The notes under the pieces: generated by a model
Database searches by the model: none
What the model saw: the letters and a program-made list of their open reading frames with translations, nothing else
What the model was told of the DNA's origin: nothing
Assembly (NCBI GenBank): GCA_947372005.1
Contig: CANBRV010000040.1
Coordinates: 1-12,467, forward strand
Source: Comamonadaceae bacterium
GTDB lineage: Bacteria > Pseudomonadota > Gammaproteobacteria > Burkholderiales > Burkholderiaceae_C
Length of the DNA: 12,467 nt
Reading direction: 5' to 3'
Translations under genes and position numbers: made by a program
In this document: positions 6,146 to 12,467 of the stretch, piece by piece
How the letters are laid out: each line of letters opens with the position of its first letter
How positions within the stretch are numbered: the first letter of the stretch is position 1

Positions 6146-7504
6146 ATGAAACTTACATTCCTAGGCGCCGTCGGAACCGTCACTGGATCCAAATATTTAC
6201 TAGAAACCACATCTAAGCGGTTAATGATCGATTGTGGTTTGTTTCAAGGCTTAAAGCTGCTTCGATTACGCAATTGGGCGCCCCTCCCTATTGATCCAAA
6301 AACCATCGATGAAGTCATCTTGACTCATGCACACCTTGACCACTCAGGCTATTTGCCACTTCTCGCAAAGTTAGGATTTAAAGGCAGTATTCATTGCAGC
6401 GAAGCCACGCGGGATTTGTGCCGTATCTTGTTGCTAGACAGTGCGCACATCCAGGAAAAGGATGCTGAGTTTCACAATAAGCACAAAACATCGAAACATG
6501 AGCCAGCCCTCCCTCTCTATACCGTTACTGATGTGATGGATGTGATGAAGCAGTTCAAAACGCATCCGTTCAAGGAGTCGTTTGCTTTGGGAGGCGGTAT
6601 CCAGGCGCTGTTTCGTCATGCTGGGCACATCCTAGGCGCAGCCACGCTAGAGCTTCAGGCGGATGGCCAAACTATCGTGTTCTCTGGCGACTTAGGGCGA
6701 CCCAACGATCCCGTCATGTGGCCACCAGCGCCTGTGCCAGAAGCAGACTACTTGCTAATCGAATCGACGTATGGCAATCGCATCCATGACAGCGCCGATA
6801 CAGAAGAACGTCTAGCCGAGATCATCACACGTACAGCCAAGCGCGGCGGCAAGGTGGTTATTCCTAGCTTTGCCGTGGGACGCTCGCAAAGCTTGCTCTA
6901 CATTTTGGCCAAACTCAAGGCGGCTCACCGTATTCCTAATCTGGCGATTTACTTGGACAGCCCGATGGCAATTGAGGCGAGCGAGATGATTCATCGCTTC
7001 CCGCACGACCATCGGTTGAGCGTCGAACAATGCAAGGCAATGGATCATGTTGCCACCTACACCGCATCGGTAGATGACTCTAAAGCCATTGCCAGTTATC
7101 ACGGCCCAATGGTTATTTTGTCGGCTAGCGGTATGGCAACGGGAGGTCGTATCTTGCACCATCTCATGCAATATCTGCCCGATAGACGCAACACCGTTGT
7201 GTTAGCTGGATTTCAAGCTGAAGGGACGCGCGGCAGATCATTGCAAGATGGTCAAAAATTCATCAAAATTTTCGGCAAAGAAGTCGCTGTCCAAGCAGAA
7301 ATCGAAACCATCCACGCCTTGTCTGCTCATGCAGACAGCGACGAAGTTTTAGATTGGCTCAAGCAGTTTGTTCGCGCCCCGCAGCGCGTGTTTGTGACAC
7401 ATGGCGAAGCTGATGCAGCAACGGCTTTGGCCGAGCGCATTCATCACGAACTTGGATGGACATGTTCTGTGCCGCAAATGAATGAATCCGCTAATTTGGC
7501 TTAG
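6146..7504 (+). CDS. Beta-CASP metallo-beta-lactamase-fold hydrolase (predicted RNA-processing nuclease)
   Basis: Predicted zinc-dependent nuclease of the YSH1/CPSF-like group of MBL-fold proteins. Members with known activity cut RNA, but this one's substrate is unknown. It is 452 aa. The N-terminal MBL motifs are HAHLDH (H61, H63, D65, H66), AGHILG (H161) and SGDLGR (D182). The beta-CASP part has ESTYGNR (206-212), SFAVGRSQ (241-248), SASGMATGGR (326-335), SAHAD (H395) and a final metal histidine in VTHGE (H419), so the catalytic set is complete. TAAGG at the gabD stop (6136-6140) serves as Shine-Dalgarno 5 nt before ATG. The 7-bp gap to gabD implies one transcript. It converges on the Nramp gene with a 4-bp overlap. 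Confidence 0.9.
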   Translation: MKLTFLGAVGTVTGSKYLLETTSKRLMIDCGLFQGLKLLRLRNWAPLPIDPKTIDEVILTHAHLDHSGYLPLLAKLGFKGSIHCSEATRDLCRILLLDSAHIQEKDAEFHNKHKTSKHEPALPLYTVTDVMDVMKQFKTHPFKESFALGGGIQALFRHAGHILGAATLELQADGQTIVFSGDLGRPNDPVMWPPAPVPEADYLLIESTYGNRIHDSADTEERLAEIITRTAKRGGKVVIPSFAVGRSQSLLYILAKLKAAHRIPNLAIYLDSPMAIEASEMIHRFPHDHRLSVEQCKAMDHVATYTASVDDSKAIASYHGPMVILSASGMATGGRILHHLMQYLPDRRNTVVLAGFQAEGTRGRSLQDGQKFIKIFGKEVAVQAEIETIHALSAHADSDEVLDWLKQFVRAPQRVFVTHGEADAATALAERIHHELGWTCSVPQMNESANLA

Positions 7505-8775
7505 CTAGTCGCAAACATCACCAGCACCGCGACGGCCATTAAAGCTGTTGCAGCCCATCCCAAAATACGGTGACTGCGCCCAATGGTATGTTTACCCATC
7601 AACTGTTTCGATTGCCCAATAAACATTAAAGCAGCCATGATGGGGACGGAGATCACTCCATTAATGATGGCACTCCACACCAAAGCTTTAATAGGGTCGA
7701 CCTCGAAATAGCCCATTGCAGCACCAATGCCGGTGGCCAAGATGATGATCATGTAGAAACCTTTGGCTTCACGAAATCCACGCGACAAGCCAGAGGCCCA
7801 ACCGTTGAGTTCACTTACAGCATAAGCCGCAGAGCCCGCCAATACGGGCACGGCAAGCAGGCCTGTGCCAATAATACCCAAAGAAAAAATAGCAAAAGCG
7901 AAATCACCAGCAATCGGACGAAGCGCCTGTGCCGCCTGTGCAGAGGTTTGAATCGAAGTAATGCCATGTTCATTCAAAGTCACTGCCGTTGCAATCACAA
8001 TACACAGTGCAATCACATTTGAAAAGATCATTCCCACACAAGTGTCTTGCTTGATGCGAGCTAAATGCATAGAAACCTGTACGGGATGCCCTCGATCTGG
8101 ACGGTACTCGGGGCGTCGTTTAGAGTCTTCGACCTCTTGAGCTGCTTGCCAAAAAAAGAGATAGGGACTAATCGTTGTTCCCAATACAGCAACAACCAAG
8201 GCAGCGTATTCTTTTAAGGATATGTCTTTAGACAAAAATGCCCATGGTTGCATTGACTCCACCAGCACTTGCTGCCAAGGGATGGAAACGATTAAAACCA
8301 CAGCCACATAGGCAAACAAAGCCAAGGTCAGCCATTTGAAAAGCCGGACCGATCGTTCGTACGAAAAATAGATTTGTGTGGCAATACAAAGCGCACTGAA
8401 GCCAAAAATATAAATCGCAAGCGGTCCGCCAAGTAGCAGCTGAATAGCTTGCCCAACTGCTGCGATATCAGCAGCAATATTGATGGTATTAGCGGCGACC
8501 AATAGCCAAATTAAAGAAGCTGACAACCAACGCGGGCAAGTCTTGTTGATATTGGCTGCGAGCCCCTCACCTGTGATCAAACCAATCCGTGCCGAAAGCA
8601 TCTGAATGCCAATCATGAGTGGTGTGGTGACTAGCAATGTCCAAACTAACGCAAAGCGAAACTGCGCACCAGCTTGCGAATAGGTTGCGATGCCACTTGG
8701 GTCATCATCTGCCGCACCAGTAATCAATCCAGGCCCTAGTTTGCGTACAAACATCTGGGCATTGGATGGTGTCAA
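7501..8775 (-). CDS. Nramp-related divalent metal transporter
   Basis: Inner-membrane metal importer of the Nramp/SLC11 family, 424 aa with about eleven hydrophobic segments. TM1 carries GAADDDPSGIATYSQAG, where canonical Nramps have DPGN: D25 and P26 are kept but the Asn position is G28. The TM6 region reads GTTISPY (199-205) where canonical Nramps have MPH, so the metal-binding Met is S203. The usual Mn/Fe site is therefore altered and ion choice is open. Start: TTG at 8775 overlaps the VIT stop codon (TTGA) and has GGAG exactly 7 nt upstream. ATG 8754 would give a shorter protein but has no Shine-Dalgarno, and the open frame reaching 8835 would overlap VIT by 64 bases. It is the last gene of the ppa-VIT-Nramp cluster and translationally coupled to VIT. 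Confidence 0.88.
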   Translation of the reverse strand: MTPSNAQMFVRKLGPGLITGAADDDPSGIATYSQAGAQFRFALVWTLLVTTPLMIGIQMLSARIGLITGEGLAANINKTCPRWLSASLIWLLVAANTINIAADIAAVGQAIQLLLGGPLAIYIFGFSALCIATQIYFSYERSVRLFKWLTLALFAYVAVVLIVSIPWQQVLVESMQPWAFLSKDISLKEYAALVVAVLGTTISPYLFFWQAAQEVEDSKRRPEYRPDRGHPVQVSMHLARIKQDTCVGMIFSNVIALCIVIATAVTLNEHGITSIQTSAQAAQALRPIAGDFAFAIFSLGIIGTGLLAVPVLAGSAAYAVSELNGWASGLSRGFREAKGFYMIIILATGIGAAMGYFEVDPIKALVWSAIINGVISVPIMAALMFIGQSKQLMGKHTIGRSHRILGWAATALMAVAVLVMFATS

Positions 8776-9461
8776 ACAGTGACTCCAAAAAGAGTTCCTA
8801 CACCTGCAGTTATCGCCATTGCAAATGCACCCCATAACGCAACGCGCACGCTTGATCTGGCAATCGGAGCACCGCCAGACTGTGCAGCCATTGCTCCCAA
8901 TACGGCCAAAAACGCAAGTGAGCTAACAGCTACACCCCACATGCGCGCAGACTGTGGCAACATAAGTGCAACTAATAAGGGTGGCAATGCGCCCACGGCA
9001 AAAGTAGCAGCGGAAACTACTGCCGCCTGCAAGGGACGTGCATTATTCATGTCAGCAATCCCTAACTCGTCCCTAGCGTGTGCACCCAGCGCGTCGTGCG
9101 CCGTGAGTTGAGTTGCGACTTCTGCTGCAAGATGATGATCAAGTCCACGTGCAACATAAATTGCCGTTAACTCTTCATGCTCATGCTCCGGATCTTCCGC
9201 AAGCTCAGCTCGCTCCTTTGCTAAATCGGCATTTTGAGTGTCGGCTTGTGAGCTCACCGACACATATTCACCAGCGGCCATTGACATAGCTCCGGCAACC
9301 AAAGTAGCAACGCCCGTAAGAACAATCACCTGAGTGCCTGCCCCCGAAGCAGCAACACCAAGAATCAAACTGGCCATTGTCACGATGCCATCGTTTGCAC
9401 CTAGTACGGCGGCGCGAAGCCAGCCAATACGATGCACACGATGAAACTCGTCGTGTCTCAT
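8772..9461 (-). CDS. VIT1/CCC1-family iron/manganese transporter
   Basis: Membrane transporter of the vacuolar-iron-transporter family; in bacteria these are thought to move Fe2+ or Mn2+ out of the cytoplasm. It is 229 aa. TM1 holds the family motif RAAVLGANDGIVT (D24 in the pore). TM2 includes GAMSMAAGEYVSVSSQAD (M60, E65). A cytoplasmic helical section, about 72-140, is rich in Glu and His (ELAEDPEHEHEEL) and matches the family's metal-binding domain. Three more membrane segments follow at about 145-170, 174-195 and 203-227. The start follows the ppa stop by 2 nt with only a weak Shine-Dalgarno, so translation is probably coupled to ppa. Its stop overlaps the Nramp TTG start. Confidence 0.92.
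   Translation of the reverse strand: MRHDEFHRVHRIGWLRAAVLGANDGIVTMASLILGVAASGAGTQVIVLTGVATLVAGAMSMAAGEYVSVSSQADTQNADLAKERAELAEDPEHEHEELTAIYVARGLDHHLAAEVATQLTAHDALGAHARDELGIADMNNARPLQAAVVSAATFAVGALPPLLVALMLPQSARMWGVAVSSLAFLAVLGAMAAQSGGAPIARSSVRVALWGAFAMAITAGVGTLFGVTV
8783..8786 (-). promoter_or_regulatory. Shine-Dalgarno supporting the Nramp TTG start
   Basis: Minus-strand GGAG inside the VIT 3' end lies 7 nt before TTG 8775. This is the best spaced ribosome site near the Nramp start and supports the TTGA stop/start overlap. Confidence 0.6.
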
Positions 9462-9463
9462 GC

Positions 9464-10000
9464 TTAGCTTTGTTTCACTAAGTAATTCGCCATGCCACTT
9501 CGGACTTCTTCTTTAGCAGCTTCTGGGCCTTCCCAGCCCAAAATTTTGACCCATTTACCCTCTTCCAAATCTTTGTAATGCTCAAAGAAATGAGCAATCG
9601 TTTTGAGGCGTAGCGGGTTCATATCTTCTGGTCTTTGCCACTGCGTATACAGCGAACATTTTTTATCGATGGGCACAGCCAACACCTTGCCATCAATGCC
9701 AGCTTCGTCTTCCATATTCAAGATGCCAATAGGACGGCAAGTCACAACAACGCCAGGGATTAAAGGCACGGGGGTAATAACGAGTACATCAACTGGGTCA
9801 CCATCGCCACTCAAGGTTTGTGGAACATAGCCATAGTTCGTTGGATAGTGCATCGATGTGCTCATGAAGCGATCCACAAATATCGCGCCAGACTCTTTAT
9901 CAACTTCATACTTCACAGGATCAGCGTTCATCGGAATTTCGATGACTACATTAAATGTATCAGGGGCATTTTTGCCAGCAGTAACTTTGTCTAAAGACAT
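9464..10000 (-). CDS. ppa: Inorganic pyrophosphatase, family I (soluble)
   Basis: Hydrolyses pyrophosphate to two phosphates in the cytoplasm, pulling biosynthetic reactions forward; Mg2+-dependent. It is 178 aa, usual for bacterial family I. The signature DGDPVDVLVI (D66, D68, D71) is intact, with K30, E32, R44, Y56, D98 and D103 at the places expected from E. coli Ppa (offset by one). The Shine-Dalgarno is poor: minus-strand AGAAAG about 10 nt before ATG. It heads a tight minus-strand cluster (2 nt to VIT) and diverges from hppA. Upstream are a TACAAT box, an inverted repeat and a hairpin with a T-run, listed separately. Confidence 0.97.
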   Translation of the reverse strand: MSLDKVTAGKNAPDTFNVVIEIPMNADPVKYEVDKESGAIFVDRFMSTSMHYPTNYGYVPQTLSGDGDPVDVLVITPVPLIPGVVVTCRPIGILNMEDEAGIDGKVLAVPIDKKCSLYTQWQRPEDMNPLRLKTIAHFFEHYKDLEEGKWVKILGWEGPEAAKEEVRSGMANYLVKQS

Positions 10001-10035
10001 ATATGAGCTTTCTAAAAAACAAAAAAAATCTAAGT

Positions 10036-10066
10036 AAAAACCCGAGTTAAAGACTAATTTACGGGG
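10036..10066 (-). promoter_or_regulatory. Terminator-like hairpin in the ppa leader
   Basis: On the minus strand CCCG+TAAA pairs with TTTA+CGGG (8 bp with a 3-nt bulge) around a 6-nt loop, followed directly by five T. It ends 35 bases before the ppa ATG, and longer T-runs follow at about 10030-10011. It could attenuate transcription into ppa-VIT-Nramp. The stem is A/T-rich and bulged, so it is weak. Confidence 0.35.
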
Positions 10067-10075
10067 AAAACCCTG

Positions 10076-10108
10076 ATTGTACTTAGCTCAACTGACAAGC
10101 TTTGTCAG
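10076..10108 (-). promoter_or_regulatory. Candidate ppa promoter with inverted-repeat operator
   Basis: Minus-strand TACAAT (10081-10076) is a good -10. The position of its -35 has no consensus match but lies in a perfect 7-bp inverted repeat, CTGACAA (10092-10098) and TTGTCAG (10102-10108), with a 3-base centre. A poor -35 under a palindrome suggests a protein-controlled promoter. The predicted start is near 10069, giving a leader of about 70 nt that contains the hairpin at 10036-10066. Confidence 0.4.
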
Positions 10109-10238
10109 CAAGAAATCACGCAATCTGAATTAGAGTTCAAACGTTGGCCAATTAAACAAAAGATAGAGCTCATTTTTGTTTGAGGAAGCAACGAGAGCGG
10201 GGAATTCATTTTCTCTACATTCGTTTATTTTTACTATT

Positions 10239-10244
10239 AGGAGA
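10239..10244 (+). promoter_or_regulatory. Shine-Dalgarno of hppA (decides the start)
   Basis: AGGAGA 7 nt before ATG 10252. The in-frame TTG at 10180 has no comparable site and would add a charged, non-family N-terminus. Confidence 0.8.
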
Positions 10245-10251
10245 GACACTT

Positions 10252-12384
10252 ATGTCTGGAGCTTTTGCGCTTAATTTGGCGCTGGTTTGCGGTCTATTAG
10301 CTGTTATGTATGGCGTATGGGCGCGCAGTTGGATTTTGTCGCAAGACGCAGGAAATGCTCGCATGCAAGAAATTGCGGCTGCCATTCAAACAGGCGCCGC
10401 CGCATATCTTGCACGTCAATACAAAACGATCACGGTGGTTGGTGTGGTGCTCGCCATTTTGATTGCTGTGTTCTTAGATGGCATGAGTGCCATTGGTTTC
10501 GTGCTGGGTGCCGCGCTATCAGGTGCTTGTGGTTTTATTGGCATGAACGTATCAGTCAAGGCCAATGTACGTACGGCACAAGCCGCGACCAAAGGCATCG
10601 GCCCTGCGCTTGATGTTGCCTTTCGTGGTGGCGCGATTACGGGCATGTTAGTTGTTGGTCTTGGCCTCTTGGGCGTGACCCTTTTTTATATGTTCCTTGC
10701 CAGCAAAGGCCCTGTAACGGCGGCTAGCTTGAATCCATTGATTGGTTTTGCGTTTGGCTCATCTCTCATCTCCATCTTCGCTCGTCTTGGCGGCGGCATC
10801 TTCACCAAAGGTGCAGACGTGGGTGCGGACTTGGTCGGCAAGGTTGAAGCGGGCATTCCAGAAGATGATCCGCGCAACCCTGCTGTGATTGCCGACAACG
10901 TCGGTGACAACGTGGGCGACTGTGCAGGTATGGCTGCAGACTTGTTCGAAACCTACGCCGTGACGTTGATTGCAACGATGGTGCTAGGTGCACTCTTGAT
11001 GACAAGCGCAGGCACATCGGCCGTGATCTATCCACTCGCACTCGGCGCTGTGTCTATCGTGGCGTCCATCATTGGCTGCTTCTTCGTCAAGGCATCGCCT
11101 GGCATGAAGAATGTGATGCCTGCGCTCTACAAAGGTCTTGCGGTGGCGGGTGTTTTGTCACTCATCGCTTTTTACTTTGTTACAAAAGCTTTGATGCCTG
11201 ACAACGCCATGGCGCTGTTTGGTGCTTGTGCTGTTGGACTCGTTTTAACAGGCGTTTTGGTATGGATTACTGAGTACTACACAGGTACGCAATACGCACC
11301 GGTGAAGCACATCGCTCAAGCTTCGACCACGGGTCACGGCACCAATATCATCGCCGGTCTTGGCGTGTCCATGCGCTCAACTGCCTGGCCTGTTATTTTT
11401 GTGTGCATCGCCATCCTGTGCGCATACAAACTCGCTGGCCTTTATGGCATTGCGATTGCAGCGACATCGATGCTCTCGATGGCGGGTATTGTGGTGGCAC
11501 TCGACGCCTATGGCCCTATTACCGACAACGCGGGTGGCATTGCCGAAATGGCTGAACTGCCAAGCTCTGTGCGCGACGTGACTGATCCGCTCGACGCCGT
11601 GGGTAACACGACGAAAGCAGTAACTAAAGGTTATGCCATTGGCTCTGCTGGTCTTGCAGCACTGGTTCTCTTTGCCGATTACACGCACAAGCTAGAAGCC
11701 TATGGTCAAGCCATTACGTTTGATTTGTCAAACCCCATGGTGATTGTTGGCCTCTTCATTGGAGGCCTCATCCCTTACCTCTTTGGCGCTATGGCCATGG
11801 AAGCGGTCGGACGTGCTGCGGGCTCAGTAGTGGTTGAGGTTCGTCGTCAGTTCGCGGACGGCGAAATCATGGCTGGCAAGCGTAAGCCTGACTACAGCGC
11901 GGCTGTGGACATGCTCACAACTGCTGCGATTAAAGAGATGATGATTCCATCGCTCTTACCTGTCATTGTGCCGATCTTGGTGGGTTTGTGCCTAGGTCCT
12001 GCGGCTTTGGGTGGATTGCTAATGGGAACGATCGTGACGGGTCTCTTCGTTGCGATCTCCATGTGCACGGGTGGCGGCGCTTGGGATAACGCCAAGAAGT
12101 ACATCGAAGACGGCCATCATGGCGGCAAAGGCTCTGAGACTCATAAAGCAGCGGTGACTGGTGACACAGTGGGGGATCCTTACAAAGATACAGCAGGTCC
12201 TGCTGTGAATCCGCTCATCAAGATCATCAACATTGTGGCACTTTTGGTTGTGCCGCTCATGATGCAGATCCATGGTGGCGCACCGAAAGCAGCCGCGCCG
12301 GCAGCAGCCATCAGTGCACCTGCGTCGGCTGATACAGCCTCTGCACCGGTAGCGATGCCAGCAGCCGTAGAAGTTAAAAAGTAA
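10252..12384 (+). CDS. hppA: K+-independent proton-translocating membrane pyrophosphatase
   Basis: Integral membrane enzyme that hydrolyses pyrophosphate and pumps H+, saving PPi energy as an ion gradient; needs Mg2+. It is 710 aa with about 16 hydrophobic segments. The catalytic core is intact: GGGIFTKGADVGADLVGK (180-197), EDDPRNPAVIADNVGDNVGD (204-223), TDNAGGIAEMA (424-434), GGGAWDNAKK (607-616) and TGDTVGDPYKDTAGPA (636-651). Position 455 in GNTTKA is Lys; in this family Lys there marks K+-independent, H+-pumping enzymes, while Ala marks K+-dependent ones. The last 33 or so residues are a low-complexity Ala/Pro/Ser tail beyond the conserved end. It diverges from the soluble ppa. Only a weak 4-bp hairpin (AGCC/GGCT) follows the stop. 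Confidence 0.97.
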   Translation: MSGAFALNLALVCGLLAVMYGVWARSWILSQDAGNARMQEIAAAIQTGAAAYLARQYKTITVVGVVLAILIAVFLDGMSAIGFVLGAALSGACGFIGMNVSVKANVRTAQAATKGIGPALDVAFRGGAITGMLVVGLGLLGVTLFYMFLASKGPVTAASLNPLIGFAFGSSLISIFARLGGGIFTKGADVGADLVGKVEAGIPEDDPRNPAVIADNVGDNVGDCAGMAADLFETYAVTLIATMVLGALLMTSAGTSAVIYPLALGAVSIVASIIGCFFVKASPGMKNVMPALYKGLAVAGVLSLIAFYFVTKALMPDNAMALFGACAVGLVLTGVLVWITEYYTGTQYAPVKHIAQASTTGHGTNIIAGLGVSMRSTAWPVIFVCIAILCAYKLAGLYGIAIAATSMLSMAGIVVALDAYGPITDNAGGIAEMAELPSSVRDVTDPLDAVGNTTKAVTKGYAIGSAGLAALVLFADYTHKLEAYGQAITFDLSNPMVIVGLFIGGLIPYLFGAMAMEAVGRAAGSVVVEVRRQFADGEIMAGKRKPDYSAAVDMLTTAAIKEMMIPSLLPVIVPILVGLCLGPAALGGLLMGTIVTGLFVAISMCTGGGAWDNAKKYIEDGHHGGKGSETHKAAVTGDTVGDPYKDTAGPAVNPLIKIINIVALLVVPLMMQIHGGAPKAAAPAAAISAPASADTASAPVAMPAAVEVKK

Positions 12385-12467
12385 ACTCTTTTAACCAAAG
12401 AAAAAGCCCACTTTGCAGGCTGTGTAAAAGTCTGTGAACGGGTAGACGAAATGAGCCTCTTGAACGT

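Noticed and set aside
10058..10183. 41-codon open stretch upstream of hppA that looks mildly protein-like
   Set aside because: No ATG or GTG start and no Shine-Dalgarno; it overlaps the operator and promoter candidates for ppa. A chance frame or old remnant cannot be separated by eye.
12385..12467. Possible terminator after hppA
   Set aside because: Only a 4-bp stem (AGCC/GGCT near 12406-12422) and no T-run follow the stop; too weak to call.
1..12467. Mobile elements, phage genes, CRISPR or defence systems
   Set aside because: No transposase, integrase, direct-repeat array, toxin-antitoxin pair or nuclease/helicase cassette was seen. The beta-CASP protein is a housekeeping-type nuclease, and the tRNA genes show no flanking duplicated tRNA 3' end that would mark an integration site.

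Overview
The window reads as an ordinary, densely packed chromosomal segment of a betaproteobacterium, most likely order Burkholderiales. This rests on protein character: a TRAP transporter with a Tat-type solute receptor, a zinc-ribbon Nudix protein, an AceA close in length and motifs to the E. coli type, a GabD-type dehydrogenase, a beta-CASP metallo-hydrolase, a VIT/Nramp pair and a K+-independent H+-pyrophosphatase. Base composition looks moderate by eye. Genus cannot be fixed from the sequence alone. No transposase, integrase, phage gene, CRISPR array or plasmid function is visible.

Layout. Bases 1-2351 hold a TRAP transporter: the large permease (5' end cut by the window), a strong terminator, then the periplasmic receptor and a second terminator. 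Bases 2416-2976 encode a Nudix hydrolase. Bases 3003-3167 hold two minus-strand tRNA genes, Pro(TGG) then Arg(TCT), both with encoded CCA and driven by a perfect TATAAT box. Isocitrate lyase (aceA, minus) and succinate-semialdehyde dehydrogenase (gabD, plus) diverge from about 4560-4677, which contains a perfect 12-bp palindrome. A beta-CASP metallo-hydrolase follows gabD closely and converges, with a 4-bp stop-codon overlap, on a minus-strand cluster read as soluble pyrophosphatase (ppa), a VIT/CCC1-type metal transporter and an Nramp-related metal transporter. Diverging from ppa across 251 bp is hppA, a membrane proton-pumping pyrophosphatase, followed by 83 bp with no clear gene.

How the genes fit together. 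AceA (glyoxylate shunt) and GabD (succinate semialdehyde to succinate) both deliver succinate from C2 or C4 carbon, matching an organism that takes up organic acids through a TRAP system. The right third is about pyrophosphate and divalent metal: a soluble PPase that wastes PPi energy as heat lies back to back with a membrane PPase that conserves it as a proton gradient. The soluble PPase sits at the head of a tight cluster with two metal transporters. Both PPase types need Mg2+, and the Nramp-like protein lacks two of the usual Mn/Fe ligands, so a PPi/Mg2+ (or Mn2+) link is a reasonable but unproven reading.

I do not see a clearly novel system. The observations most worth checking are the ppa-VIT-Nramp cluster with its altered metal site and structured leader, the palindrome between aceA and gabD, the apparently leaderless gabD, and the tRNA promoter buried in a hairpin.
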